Program-made: the position numbers and the translations under genes
DNA from: Bacteroidales bacterium SW299
GTDB taxonomy: Bacteria; Bacteroidota; Bacteroidia; Bacteroidales; Bacteroidaceae
Length of the DNA stretch: 64,000 nucleotides
Direction: 5' to 3'
Assembly (NCBI GenBank): GCA_019550975.1
Contig: SDWH01000004.1
Coordinates: 124,001-188,000, forward strand
Notes under the pieces: generated by a model
Told to the model about the DNA's origin: nothing
The model's input: only the letters and a program-made list of their open reading frames with translations
Databases searched by the model: none
Part shown: positions 41,837-51,283 of the stretch, in pieces
Position numbering within the stretch: position 1 is the stretch's first letter
Layout: each line of letters starts with the position of its first letter

Positions 41837-43312
41837 ATGGCTTTTACTAACAACGTAATGATTGTCCGTCATAAGCTGCTGGAAAATCTGGTAGCCTTAT
41901 GGAAGGAAAACCAACTTGTTGAGAAGATTGACCGCGTCCCCATCGAAATGACACCCCGCCGCTCGCAGCCCGTGGGACGGTGCTGCATACACAAGGAACG
42001 CGCTGTCAACAGATACAAATTGCTTCCGTTGCTGGGATGGGACATGACCGACGAAACCGATGAGCTGACTCCTCTGTCCGAATATGCCCGCAAAGCGTTG
42101 GAACGCCGCGGAAAGATCAAGGAGAACATCCTCTGCGTCATCGACGAAGCGTGTTCTTCGTGCGTGCAGGTCAACTATGAGGTAAGCAACCTTTGCCGCG
42201 GATGCGTGGCAAGAAGCTGCTACATGAACTGTCCGAAGGGAGCCGTCCATTTCGACAAGAAAACCGGACAGGCGCACATAGACCATGACAAGTGCATAAG
42301 TTGCGGACTGTGCCATAAAAGCTGCCCTTACCATGCCATCGTATACATCCCTGTGCCATGCGAAGAAGCATGTCCGGTAAAAGCCATCAGCAAGGACGAG
42401 AATTACATCGAGCATATCGATGAGAGCAAATGTATATATTGCGGGAAATGCCTGAATGCCTGCCCCTTCGGAGCCATCTTCGAAATATCTCAGGTATTCG
42501 ACGTTTTGGAAGAAATAAGAAACGGGAAACAAGTGATAGCTCTTCCCGCCCCTTCTGTACTGGGACAGTTCAAAGCCAGCATCGATCAAGTATACGGCGC
42601 ACTGAAACAAATCGGATTTGCTGATGTAATCGAGGTTGCGGAAGGTGCCATGCACACCACAAGCAACGAGGCGCACGAACTGCTGGAAAAGCTGGAAGAA
42701 GGACAGAAATTCATGACCACTTCTTGCTGCCCGTCGTATATCGAACTGGTAAACAAGCATATCCCCGGCATGAAGCCGTATGTTTCGTCTACCGGCTCGC
42801 CCATGTACTATGCTGCACGCATCGCACGCAAGAAATATCCGGACGCTAAAATCGTATTCATCGGTCCGTGCATCGCCAAACGAAAGGAAGCGCAGCGCGA
42901 CGAATGTGTGGACTATGTGATCACCTTCGAAGAACTGCATCCGATTTTCCGCGGACTGGGCATCGAACTGGAACAAGCCAATCCTTACAAGGTGGCATAC
43001 GAATCGGTCTGCGAGGCTCACGGATTCGCACAGGCCGGAGGCGTTGCAGGAGCTGTCAAGGCTTATCTGGGTCCCAAAGCAGACGGCATCAAAGTGCTTC
43101 AGTTCTCTGACTTCAACAAGAAGAATATCGGCGTTCTCCGTGCGTATGCAAAGACAGGAAAAGTGGACGCACAGTTCATCGAGATGATGGCATGCGAAGG
43201 AGGATGCGTGACCGGACCAAGCGCGCACAACGATCCGATGGCAGGCCGCCGCCAACTGAACCAGGACCTGCTGAAACGTACACTGAAATACGAGAACCTC
43301 CGCGAAGAATAA
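41837..43312 (+). CDS. [FeFe] hydrogenase, group B-like
   Basis: Hydrogen-evolving or -sensing [FeFe] hydrogenase, 491 aa. N-terminal part (1-120) is unrecognised; residues about 125-235 have several Cys clusters for [4Fe-4S] centres (CRGCVARSCYMNCP, CISCGLCHKSCPYHA, CIYCGKCLNACPFGA). The H-cluster domain has L1 TSCCPSY (Cys297/298), L2 IGPCIAKRKE (Cys345) and L3 EMMACEGGC (Cys453/457). These forms differ from group A (TSCCPxW, MPCxxK) and fit group B enzymes common in gut Bacteroides. No NuoE/F-like partner is present, so ferredoxin is the probable electron partner. The three maturases follow directly. Confidence 0.92.
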   Translation: MAFTNNVMIVRHKLLENLVALWKENQLVEKIDRVPIEMTPRRSQPVGRCCIHKERAVNRYKLLPLLGWDMTDETDELTPLSEYARKALERRGKIKENILCVIDEACSSCVQVNYEVSNLCRGCVARSCYMNCPKGAVHFDKKTGQAHIDHDKCISCGLCHKSCPYHAIVYIPVPCEEACPVKAISKDENYIEHIDESKCIYCGKCLNACPFGAIFEISQVFDVLEEIRNGKQVIALPAPSVLGQFKASIDQVYGALKQIGFADVIEVAEGAMHTTSNEAHELLEKLEEGQKFMTTSCCPSYIELVNKHIPGMKPYVSSTGSPMYYAARIARKKYPDAKIVFIGPCIAKRKEAQRDECVDYVITFEELHPIFRGLGIELEQANPYKVAYESVCEAHGFAQAGGVAGAVKAYLGPKADGIKVLQFSDFNKKNIGVLRAYAKTGKVDAQFIEMMACEGGCVTGPSAHNDPMAGRRQLNQDLLKRTLKYENLREE

Positions 43313-43321
43313 ACTCTTCTT

Positions 43322-44377
43322 ATGATAGAACTGATCAAGCGTCTTCGTCGGGAACACACGTTAGCTCCCGACGAATTCTGCACGCTGCTGACCGGATGCA
43401 CACCCGAGATGCTGGAGGATATCTGCGGAGAAGCCAGGGAAGTGGCGCAAGAATCTTTCGGAAACAGAATCTATATCCGCGGACTGATTGAGATTGGAAA
43501 CGGCTGCCGGAACGACTGCTACTATTGCGGTATCCGACGGAGCAACCGCCTTGTGAAACGTTACCGGCTGGACAATGACACCGTGCTGGAGTGCTGCCGG
43601 AAAGGATATGCTCTCGGATTCCGTACCTTTGTCCTGCAGGGAGGTGAAGAAAGCGAAGCCGCAGACGAAGCCATGGCAGAACTCATCAAACGCATCCGTG
43701 AAGAATTTGCCGACGCAGCCATCACGCTCTCGCTGGGAGAAAAGCCGGCCGAATCATACGAACGTTTTTTTCGGGCCGGAGCAAACCGGTACCTGCTTCG
43801 CCACGAAACGCACAATCCGGAGCATTACCGGACACTGCATCCCCAAAGCATGTCGCTCGCCCACCGGCTCCGCTGTTTGGACGACTTGAAGCGAATCGGA
43901 TTCCAGACGGGTACGGGCATCATGGTGGGAAGCCCCGGGCAGACAGTGAATCATTTGATAGAAGACATACTCTTCATCGAAAAGTTCCGTCCGGAGATGA
44001 TTGGGATCGGCCCTTTCATCCCACACTGCGACACACCTTTCGCTGCATCTCCTCCGGGAAGACTGGAACAGACACTGCTGATGCTTTCGATCTTCCGACT
44101 GATGCATCCGCATGCGCTCATACCTTCCACCACTGCGCTTGCCACCCTTTCGCCCAAAGGACGCGAACGGGGAATTCTGGCCGGAGCAAACGTGGTGATG
44201 CCCAACCTCTCTCCGGCAGAAGAGCGGAGCAAATACGCGCTCTACAACAACAAGGCTTCGATGGGAGCAGAATCTGCGGAAGGGTTGCGGCAACTGAACC
44301 GGCAATTGAAAAGCATCGGATACGAAGTTGATTACGGACGGGGAGATCACCCTTCCAGAACGAAAAGAACACTATAA
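43322..44377 (+). CDS. hydE: [FeFe] hydrogenase maturase HydE
   Basis: Radical SAM enzyme for building the H-cluster dithiolate ligand. 351 aa with the CxxxCxxC motif CRNDCYYCGIRRSNR, a BioB-like TIM barrel (GYALGFRTFVLQGGE, LSLGEKPAESYERFF) and the C-terminal region typical of HydE. It starts 9 bases after the hydrogenase stop. The order hydrogenase-hydE-hydG-hydF forms one operon. Confidence 0.95.
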   Translation: MIELIKRLRREHTLAPDEFCTLLTGCTPEMLEDICGEAREVAQESFGNRIYIRGLIEIGNGCRNDCYYCGIRRSNRLVKRYRLDNDTVLECCRKGYALGFRTFVLQGGEESEAADEAMAELIKRIREEFADAAITLSLGEKPAESYERFFRAGANRYLLRHETHNPEHYRTLHPQSMSLAHRLRCLDDLKRIGFQTGTGIMVGSPGQTVNHLIEDILFIEKFRPEMIGIGPFIPHCDTPFAASPPGRLEQTLLMLSIFRLMHPHALIPSTTALATLSPKGRERGILAGANVVMPNLSPAEERSKYALYNNKASMGAESAEGLRQLNRQLKSIGYEVDYGRGDHPSRTKRTL

Positions 44378-44379
44378 TT

Positions 44380-45798
44380 ATGTATAAAAAAGAATCCAGA
44401 AAAGCGGAAGAATTCATTTGTCATGAAGAAATCATAGAAACCCTCGATTATGCAAAACAGCATGCAAACAATCTCGGCACAGTACGTTCCATCCTTGAAA
44501 AGGCCCGTGCCTGCAAAGGACTCACGCACCGGGAAGCTGCCATACTGCTGGAGTGCAGCGATCCGCAACTGACCGATGAAATTTACCGGTTGGCACGTGA
44601 AATCAAGCAGAAGTTCTATGGCAACCGGATTGTCATGTTCGCACCGCTGTACCTATCAAACTACTGCATCAACAGCTGCACTTACTGTCCGTACCATATC
44701 AAGAACAAACATATCGCCCGGAAGAAACTCACTCAGGAAGATATCCGGAGAGAAGTCATCGCCCTGCAGGACATGGGGCACAAACGGCTGGCTATTGAAG
44801 CAGGAGAAGACCCGCTGAACAATCCGATAGACTATATCCTGGAATCCATAAAAACCATCTACAGCATCAAGCACAGGAACGGAGCCATCCGACGCGTCAA
44901 TGTGAACATAGCAGCCACAACTGTCGAGAACTACCGGAAACTACGCGATGCAGGCATCGGCACGTATATCCTGTTTCAGGAAACCTACCACAAAGAAAAC
45001 TACGAAAAGCTGCATCCACGCGGACCGAAAAGCAACTATGCCTATCATACGGAAGCGATGGACCGTGCCATGGAAGGAGGCATAGACGATGTGGGCATCG
45101 GCGTGCTGTTCGGACTGAATACGTACCGGTATGATTTCGTCGGGCTGCTGATGCACGCGGAACATCTGGAAGCGGCCTTCGGTGTAGGCCCGCACACCAT
45201 CAGTGTGCCCCGCATCTGTCCGGCAGACGACATTGATGCCGGCAGCTTCAAGGATGCCATCTCCGATGAAGTGTTCCAGAAAATCGTAGCGGTCATCCGC
45301 ATCAGCGTACCTTATACAGGCATGATCATCTCCACCCGCGAATCACAGCGGTCGCGCGAAAGGGTGCTCGAACTGGGGATATCCCAGATAAGCGGAGGGT
45401 CGCGCACCAGCGTGGGCGGATATGCAGAAGCTGAACTTCCGGAAGAAAGCTCAGCACAGTTCGACATAAGCGACCACCGCACATTGGACGAAGTGGTGGC
45501 ATGGCTGCTGAAATTAGGATATATACCCAGCTTCTGCACTGCCTGCTACCGGGAAGGACGCACGGGCGACCGCTTCATGTCGCTGGTCAAGACCGGACAA
45601 ATCGCCAACTGCTGCACTCCCAACGCATTGATGACACTGCAAGAATATCTGGAGGACTACGCTTCTCCGGAAACAAGGCTTCTCGGAACAGACATGATCC
45701 GCCGGCAGATGGAAGAAATACCCAACCCTGCCATACGCCGCCGTGCCGTAGAAAATCTGACACGGATCAAAGAAGGCAAACGCGACTTCCGATTCTGA
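44380..45798 (+). CDS. hydG: [FeFe] hydrogenase maturase HydG
   Basis: Radical SAM tyrosine lyase that supplies CO and CN ligands. 472 aa with CINSCTYCPYHIKNK (CxxxCxxC), RLAIEAGEDPLNNPIDYILESIKTIYSI, the GISQISGGSRTSVGGY stretch and the C-terminal auxiliary cluster ligands FCTACYREGRTGDRFM...CCTPNAL. It starts 2 bases after hydE. Confidence 0.95.
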   Translation: MYKKESRKAEEFICHEEIIETLDYAKQHANNLGTVRSILEKARACKGLTHREAAILLECSDPQLTDEIYRLAREIKQKFYGNRIVMFAPLYLSNYCINSCTYCPYHIKNKHIARKKLTQEDIRREVIALQDMGHKRLAIEAGEDPLNNPIDYILESIKTIYSIKHRNGAIRRVNVNIAATTVENYRKLRDAGIGTYILFQETYHKENYEKLHPRGPKSNYAYHTEAMDRAMEGGIDDVGIGVLFGLNTYRYDFVGLLMHAEHLEAAFGVGPHTISVPRICPADDIDAGSFKDAISDEVFQKIVAVIRISVPYTGMIISTRESQRSRERVLELGISQISGGSRTSVGGYAEAELPEESSAQFDISDHRTLDEVVAWLLKLGYIPSFCTACYREGRTGDRFMSLVKTGQIANCCTPNALMTLQEYLEDYASPETRLLGTDMIRRQMEEIPNPAIRRRAVENLTRIKEGKRDFRF

Positions 45799-45843
45799 TT
45801 CTTCCGGAAAAGCCGCTTACGCAAACATTTAATACGCAATTCT

Positions 45844-47034
45844 ATGAACGAAACTCCCCGATCCAACCGCCTGCATATTGCCTTCTTCGGCAAACGCAAC
45901 AGCGGAAAGTCTTCACTCATAAACGCGCTGACCAGCCAAACCATATCTGTCGTTTCTGACGTGCCCGGAACCACCACCGACCCCGTGCTGAAAGCAATGG
46001 AAATTCATGGCATAGGTCCCTGTGTCTTCATCGATACGGCTGGACTTGACGATGAGGGCCAGTTGGGCGAACTGCGCATAAAGCAGACGCTGCGCGTCAT
46101 GGAGCGCACGGACATCGCACTGATGGTATGCACAGACGGCGACATCACCCGGGAAATGCAATGGGCCGGACGGCTGAAAGAAAAAGATGTGCCCGTTATC
46201 TGGGTTCTCAACAAATGTGACCTGCTTGACGCTCCCCAACAGACTATGAGGCAAATCGAGCAGATATGCGGACAGGTGCCGCTTCCAGTCAGTGCAAAGC
46301 AGCACCAGGGAACGGAAGAAATACACCGGCGGATTGCCCAGCTGCTGCCCGACGAAACCATGAACCGCGGACTGCTGGGAGGACTTGTTGAAGAGGGAGA
46401 AACCGTCATGCTGGTCATGCCGCAAGACCTGCAAGCACCCAAAGGAAGGCTCATCCTTCCGCAAGTGCAGACCATACGGGAGCTTCTCGACAGAAAGTGC
46501 CTGGTGATGAGCTGCACCACAGACAAGATGGACCAGATGCTCCAAGCGCTTGCACGTCCCCCCAGACTGATTATAACGGATTCGCAGGCTTTCAAAACAG
46601 TATACGAGAAAAAGCCGAAGGACAGCAGACTGACTTCATTCTCCATACTCTTCGCACAATACAAGGGCGACATCGATTATTTCCTGAAAGGTGCGGAAGC
46701 CATCGGAAGGCTTACTGAAGATTCACGCGTGCTGATAGCCGAAGCGTGCACCCACGCTCCCATGACAGAGGATATCGGCAGGGTGAAGATTCCGAACATG
46801 CTGCGCAAACGCATAGGCGGGGGACTGCAGATTGATGTGGTGTCGGGCAACGATTTTCCGGAAGACCTCTCCCCCTACAGCCTGGTCATTCATTGCGGAG
46901 CCTGCATGTTCACCCGCAAATATGTGCTCAACAGAATCGCTTCGGCTAAGGAACAGCACGTGCCGATGACGAATTACGGAGTTGCCATTGCATGCCTGAC
47001 CGGAATACTTGACAAAGTTGAAATCACTCATTGA
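45844..47034 (+). CDS. hydF: [FeFe] hydrogenase maturation GTPase HydF
   Basis: Scaffold GTPase that assembles and delivers the H-cluster precursor. 396 aa: GTPase domain with G1 GKRNSGKSSLIN, DTAGLDDEGQ and NKCD; C-terminal cluster ligands CTH (302-304) and HCGAC (350-354), the CxH...HCxxC pattern of HydF. Last gene of the operon; convergent with the lipoprotein gene beyond. Weak hairpins lie at 47059-47078 and 47105-47121. Confidence 0.95.
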   Translation: MNETPRSNRLHIAFFGKRNSGKSSLINALTSQTISVVSDVPGTTTDPVLKAMEIHGIGPCVFIDTAGLDDEGQLGELRIKQTLRVMERTDIALMVCTDGDITREMQWAGRLKEKDVPVIWVLNKCDLLDAPQQTMRQIEQICGQVPLPVSAKQHQGTEEIHRRIAQLLPDETMNRGLLGGLVEEGETVMLVMPQDLQAPKGRLILPQVQTIRELLDRKCLVMSCTTDKMDQMLQALARPPRLIITDSQAFKTVYEKKPKDSRLTSFSILFAQYKGDIDYFLKGAEAIGRLTEDSRVLIAEACTHAPMTEDIGRVKIPNMLRKRIGGGLQIDVVSGNDFPEDLSPYSLVIHCGACMFTRKYVLNRIASAKEQHVPMTNYGVAIACLTGILDKVEITH

Positions 47035-47138
47035 TTCCAGAAGATTTATATAGAGGGTGTGCCAACACAAAATTTGGCAATCAACAGGAAATGGGAATGC
47101 CGCTCGTCTTGATAAGACGAAGAATCAGCCACTGAACC

Positions 47139-47612
47139 TTACTCTACAATTTTCAGACTGATGCCTTTCAACTGCTGCCATCCCGCCTTGTCTGTCAGCC
47201 GTACCATAAAGTGATAGTCGCCCGTATCGATGTTTTCGGGGATATCGATATCTACGCTTGCATGAAACAGCATCAGCCCCGGTTCAATGGAGTAGTCCTG
47301 ATTGTAGACCCAAGGATTGACAGGCTTCTTTTTCGGATTGAGCGTACAGTCAGCTGCCGATGTGGAATGAGAGTGGTGGTCAAAATTGTTGTGTATCTCG
47401 ATGTTAAAGCTGCCCAGTTCCCGGTTGTCCGTAAAGATATATCGGAAAGCGATGGTTTCACCTTTATGATAAACCTCGCAGTCGAGCGGCGACGGAAGTT
47501 CTCCGTCTGTGAAATCCGGCTTCTCCATGTCTTTTGCCGGGTCATCTTCATTGCCGGAACTGCATGATGCCACCAGTACGGCGGCAAGCATTAAAAATAC
47601 GATCTTCTTCAT
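47139..47612 (-). CDS. DUF4625-like His-rich lipoprotein, single domain
   Basis: A 157-aa lipoprotein (signal to VASC, start chosen at 47612 so that the signal peptide is at the N-terminus). The mature domain resembles the repeats of the next upstream gene: FTDNRELGSFNIEIHNNFDHHSHS, then DIPENIDTGDYHFMVRLTDKAG. The patch NFDHHSHSTSAADC is a plausible metal site. I class it as DUF4625-like. It is the last gene of a TonB-receptor operon and probably acts as a periplasmic or surface binding protein; that is inference. Confidence 0.75.
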   Translation of the reverse strand: MKKIVFLMLAAVLVASCSSGNEDDPAKDMEKPDFTDGELPSPLDCEVYHKGETIAFRYIFTDNRELGSFNIEIHNNFDHHSHSTSAADCTLNPKKKPVNPWVYNQDYSIEPGLMLFHASVDIDIPENIDTGDYHFMVRLTDKAGWQQLKGISLKIVE

Positions 47613-47676
47613 TTTGAGTATCTGATTTGAATGAGGCTGTCCGCCATGCAATGGCAAGAACGGACAGCCCGGTTGT

Positions 47677-48438
47677 TCATTTTTCGGTTATTTGGATTCC
47701 TTCAACTTCTTCGGTCGTGGCATTGCCTTCGGCATCTGTCACGGTAAAGTGAAGATGGTATTCACCGGCGGGAGCATCGGCAGGCACTTCGATGTGTTCA
47801 TGAAAGTGAACCGAAGTTTCCCCAAGATACTTGCCTGTGAAAATGGACGTAAACTCATATCCGGCATCACTGTTGTGCAGCTCCACCTCTATCCCGGCGA
47901 TTTTCAAGGGTGCAGTTATATCCGCTTCCAAATGCAGCTCTTCTCCTGCTGCGGCTGTCTTGCCGTCATCTTTACCCACTTCAGCAAGTGCCACCTTGGG
48001 TGCCCCATCGGCAGGCACGGTAATTTTCAGTTCGGACGTGACCGCCGTGCTTTGCCCCTTTTGGTCTGTGACTGCCAGCGTCAGTTCATAGTCGCCTGCA
48101 GCGGTATTGGCAGGAATATCCACATGCTCGTGGAATGTAGCGTTGCGCACACCGATATACTTGCCGTCGGTCCATGATGCGGCAAGCACAGCATTTGTAC
48201 CGTCCGCGCTTGCAATGCTCAAGTCTATGCGTCCGATAAGCCCCTCGGCTTCCAGCTCGCTTTCAAGATGCAGGTCTTTCCCTGCTACTACGGACTTGCC
48301 GTTTCCGCTTCCTACCTCGGCAAAAGCTACCACGGGTTTTGCCACGCCAGTCTGTTCGCCGTCGCTGTCGCACGACGATACTACGAATGTGATTGTACTG
48401 AGCAGCAACGATGCTGCCAACAAAATTCTCTGTTTCAT
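47677..48438 (-). CDS. DUF4625-like lipoprotein with two repeats
   Basis: A 253-aa lipoprotein with signal ending VVSSC and two tandem DUF4625-like domains, about residues 35-140 and 148-250. The repeats share AEVG-x-GxxxxAG-x-LHLE near the start and FHEHVDIPANTAAGDYELTLAVTD / FHEHIEVPADAPAGEYHLHFTVTD near the end. The paired FHEH motifs look like conserved metal ligands. It follows the TonB-dependent receptor and precedes a single-domain relative, suggesting duplication within the locus. Confidence 0.78.
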   Translation of the reverse strand: MKQRILLAASLLLSTITFVVSSCDSDGEQTGVAKPVVAFAEVGSGNGKSVVAGKDLHLESELEAEGLIGRIDLSIASADGTNAVLAASWTDGKYIGVRNATFHEHVDIPANTAAGDYELTLAVTDQKGQSTAVTSELKITVPADGAPKVALAEVGKDDGKTAAAGEELHLEADITAPLKIAGIEVELHNSDAGYEFTSIFTGKYLGETSVHFHEHIEVPADAPAGEYHLHFTVTDAEGNATTEEVEGIQITEK

Positions 48439-48489
48439 TGTCTTTGGTGTTTTTATGGGCGGTATGCCCGGTTTATATTAACAGGTAAT

Positions 48490-50685
48490 CTAGAAACTCC
48501 ATGCAGCCATAAGCGAGAAGTTGCGCCCAGGTTCGGGTACGCCTATCAGTCGATAGTAACTGGTGTGATCGAAATACCGTCTGTTGAGGATGTTCTCGCA
48601 ACGGAGCGTCACACGCAGCACGTTTCCGCCAAAGCGAAACGACTTCCCTGCTGACGCAGCCAAAAGCCAATATCCGGGAGTGGGTTCCTCGGGTGGCACG
48701 ACTTCATTCTGCGCCCCGACTGTCCGGCATTCCACAGCCACAAAGCCGCTGTCGTCTTCATCGCTGACAGGCAACCCGCAACGGAGTTCCATGCGTGCCG
48801 ACCATGGGGTAGAGCAAGGAAGCGAATATCCTTTCTTCTCGCCCGAAAGTTGACGCGCATACAGGTATTCCCCGTCCGCCTCCAGCACGAAATGCCGCAG
48901 GAAACGCCAAGAGAGCGAAGCCTCGAAGCCCCACCGTATAACCCGGCTTTGCATGTATCGGTAGAGTTGCAACCCCTCGCGATATTCGGACGTGGGATTC
49001 AGATAGATGTAGTTCGGGAAATAATTGACATACGGGGTTAATGACACATCCAGCGACCCATGTTCGTATATCAGCCCGGCATCCGCCTGGTACGATTCTT
49101 CCGGTTTCAATCCGGCATTGCCTTCTTCGTAGCGGAAGATGTTGTAGTTGATACCATTCATGCCAAGTTCCTTGGCAGTGGGTATACGGAAACTCTTGCC
49201 TACATTGGCTTTCAGCAGCCAATCTCCTGTACGCCGGTTGACGCCTACAGACCATGTGAAACAGCCAAACGACTGCCTCATGCCGGCGGAGCGCTGCACA
49301 AATACGGAATCACCGTCCGGCTGCGGTGTCTTGTACCAGTCACGATAGCTGTGGATACGCACCGTACCGCGGTCGAAGCGTATGCCTGCGCTGAAAATAA
49401 GGTCATCGCTGACGACAAAACGGTCGTAAGCATATCCGCCGAACGCCAGTTGCCCGAAGTCGGGCAAAATAAAGCCCCATCCGTCACGGCGGTTTTTCTG
49501 GTATTCGGCACTTGCTCCCGCTTGCAGCGAATGCCGTCCGAGCATCAGACGCAACCGGATGCCGGCAGATACCGTCTGCTTCGTGAAACGGCGCTCGAGC
49601 GTATTCGGAGGAACAGGCATGTATCCGTGGGAAACGGGTTCCGAATGCTCGCTCTGACGGTTGTGCTGGTAGACAAAACTGCCCTCCACTGCCCCGCCGT
49701 GCCAGTGCCATTCGGTGCGGTTAGACAGCATGAGATGGTTTACCGTATGAGAGGGCAAATCCACATCGCGGCACGAACGGTCATAGTCTATGTCCGACAG
49801 CATCACCTCAAGACCGTGGGCATTGGCGAAGAAACCGCTGCGTGTATTCACATCCGCCATGCGGAAGCAAGTTTTCATACGGCTTCCCTCGTAGCCGATC
49901 AGAAGGCTTCCGTCAAGTTCGCGCCCGGCTGTGTTACGCAACCTCCGGTCGTGAAGCTTGATGTAATAGGAATAATAGCGTATGCTGTCGGTGGGTATGC
50001 GATAGTCGGCATAGTCGATGAGCGTGGCGTTCGCCTTGTACCAGAAGTCGCCGCTGCGCCCCGCCATGCGGAGCGTGGTGCCGACAGACTCGTTGTTGCT
50101 CCGGGCAAACAGGTTCACGCTGCCGCCGAAGCGTTCCTTCGGTGCACGGTCGCTTATGAGGTTTATCACGCCGCCGATGGCATCGGAGCCGTAAGTGACC
50201 GCTGCCGGACCTTTTATGACCTCCACCTTGTCCACGGCATATTGGTCGGTTTCCAGCCCGTGGTCATCCCCCCACTGCTGTCCCTCGTGCCTGATGCCGT
50301 TTTCCGCCACCAGCACACGGTTGAATCCCAATCCGCGTATAACGGGTTTCGATGCTCCGGATCCTACTGCCATCGCTTTCACGCCCGGCAGCCTCTCCAA
50401 CGTTTGCATCAGCGAGCCGCCAAAGTTGTCCTCCACATACCCCCTTGTCACACCCAGCGTGTTCTGTGCCGAGCGCATCTGTATCTCCTTATAGCCGCTG
50501 TTTCCTTTTATCACCACTTCCTTTAGAGAAATGCCGTCCCTCATCATGCGCCCGATACTGTCGGCAGAAACATCGGCCTTCACTGTATCAACAGGGACAC
50601 AAAGAGGCTCTGCGTTCATCGTGCAGAGCGCATGGCAAGGAATGACGAAAAACAGAAGCATGGTCATCAATGTCTTCTTTTCCAT
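48490..50685 (-). CDS. TonB-dependent outer-membrane receptor, probable metal uptake
   Basis: A 731-aa TonB-dependent receptor. Start at 50685 gives the signal MEKKTLMTMLLFFVIPCHALC. The plug domain holds GSLMQTLERLPGVKAMAVGSGASKPVIRGLGFNRVLVAENGIRHEGQQWGDDHG and VEVIKGPAAVTYGSDAIGGVIN, close to receptors of metal or heme type; the barrel ends in NFSLMAAWSF. No SusD partner is present. Placed between a Cys/His-bearing small membrane protein and two His-rich lipoproteins and divergent from a Fur-family regulator, it is best read as a metal (zinc or iron) receptor. The metal is not determined by sequence. Confidence 0.85.
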   Translation of the reverse strand: MEKKTLMTMLLFFVIPCHALCTMNAEPLCVPVDTVKADVSADSIGRMMRDGISLKEVVIKGNSGYKEIQMRSAQNTLGVTRGYVEDNFGGSLMQTLERLPGVKAMAVGSGASKPVIRGLGFNRVLVAENGIRHEGQQWGDDHGLETDQYAVDKVEVIKGPAAVTYGSDAIGGVINLISDRAPKERFGGSVNLFARSNNESVGTTLRMAGRSGDFWYKANATLIDYADYRIPTDSIRYYSYYIKLHDRRLRNTAGRELDGSLLIGYEGSRMKTCFRMADVNTRSGFFANAHGLEVMLSDIDYDRSCRDVDLPSHTVNHLMLSNRTEWHWHGGAVEGSFVYQHNRQSEHSEPVSHGYMPVPPNTLERRFTKQTVSAGIRLRLMLGRHSLQAGASAEYQKNRRDGWGFILPDFGQLAFGGYAYDRFVVSDDLIFSAGIRFDRGTVRIHSYRDWYKTPQPDGDSVFVQRSAGMRQSFGCFTWSVGVNRRTGDWLLKANVGKSFRIPTAKELGMNGINYNIFRYEEGNAGLKPEESYQADAGLIYEHGSLDVSLTPYVNYFPNYIYLNPTSEYREGLQLYRYMQSRVIRWGFEASLSWRFLRHFVLEADGEYLYARQLSGEKKGYSLPCSTPWSARMELRCGLPVSDEDDSGFVAVECRTVGAQNEVVPPEEPTPGYWLLAASAGKSFRFGGNVLRVTLRCENILNRRYFDHTSYYRLIGVPEPGRNFSLMAAWSF

Positions 50686-50820
50686 CTGAAAAAAAATGAA
50701 TGTTGCTGTTTGTTGTGTAAATCCTCCTGTCCGGACAAAGTGCAACCTTTCCTGCATCATAACGCATCAGTTGCAAATCCTGTTTCTCTACAAGGGACAG
50801 AAGACCGTAAACGGATTTAT

Positions 50821-51153
50821 CTAAACAAACATATAGGGAGGCGCACGCAACGAGGGTGACGGTCCTTTTCTCTGGATGACATCCGCATACGGACAGTCGA
50901 TGAAAATATAGACCGGTTGCGCAAAAGGAACAAGAAGAATAGCCGGTGCTTCCACAAAAGGCGACAAGAAGAAATGGCATATCGGGCACGTACCGCCATC
51001 ATCGCTGCCTTGCGAATGGCTGGAAGCGGAAGCGTGGCAGGTTGCAGCCATGGCTCCATCGTGAAAGTGCGTTGCCTTCACGATGCTTATCGGCATGAGG
51101 GTTAGCAAGAGTACCCATGCGATGATGATCCTGTTTCTTCTTTTCCTTTTCAT
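50821..51153 (-). CDS. Small Cys/His secreted or membrane protein of the metal locus
   Basis: A 110-aa protein with a strongly basic start (MKRKRRNRIIIAW), a hydrophobic signal-like segment, HFHDGAMAATCHASASSHSQ and a CPICHF motif; a second hydrophobic stretch follows. It resembles DUF2946-type small proteins often encoded next to metal transporters. The start at 51153 was chosen because the promoter box (51178-51171) lies upstream of it; the longer frame from 51210 would begin before the promoter. First gene of the receptor operon. Confidence 0.7.
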   Translation of the reverse strand: MKRKRRNRIIIAWVLLLTLMPISIVKATHFHDGAMAATCHASASSHSQGSDDGGTCPICHFFLSPFVEAPAILLVPFAQPVYIFIDCPYADVIQRKGPSPSLRAPPYMFV

Positions 51154-51170
51154 TCTTCTAAGCTCGCGTG

Positions 51171-51202
51171 CAAAGATAATACTTCCCTTGTAAATGCAAC
51201 AA
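51171..51202 (-). promoter_or_regulatory. Promoter of the metal receptor operon
   Basis: TATCTTTG on the minus strand (51178-51171) with TTG either at 51199-51197 (18-base gap) or 51202-51200 (21-base gap). The -33 region lies within the palindrome at 51194-51210. Confidence 0.65.
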
Positions 51203-51210
51203 TGTTTCAT
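51194..51210. promoter_or_regulatory. Candidate Fur/Zur-type operator
   Basis: ATGCAACAATGTTTCAT is a 17-bp palindrome with one mismatched pair around a central A. It covers the -33 element of the minus-strand operon and lies 42 bases before the -7 box of the Fur-family gene, the arrangement expected for a site controlled by that regulator. Confidence 0.45.
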
Positions 51211-51251
51211 ATTCTATTTTAGTTAAATTTCATCACACGGGACAAAAAACG

Positions 51252-51259
51252 TATCTTTG
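51252..51259 (+). promoter_or_regulatory. -7 box of the Fur-family regulator gene
   Basis: TATCTTTG, about 25 bases before the ATG at 51284. The -33 region shows only TTTC at a 20-base distance. Confidence 0.5.
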
Positions 51260-51283
51260 CACCCGTCTTAATCAATACAAATT

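Noticed and set aside
47105-47121. Single 7-3-7 palindrome TCGTCTTGATAAGACGA after hydF
   Set aside because: Same shape as one array unit but solitary; without neighbours at 21 bp it is more likely a simple hairpin between convergent genes.
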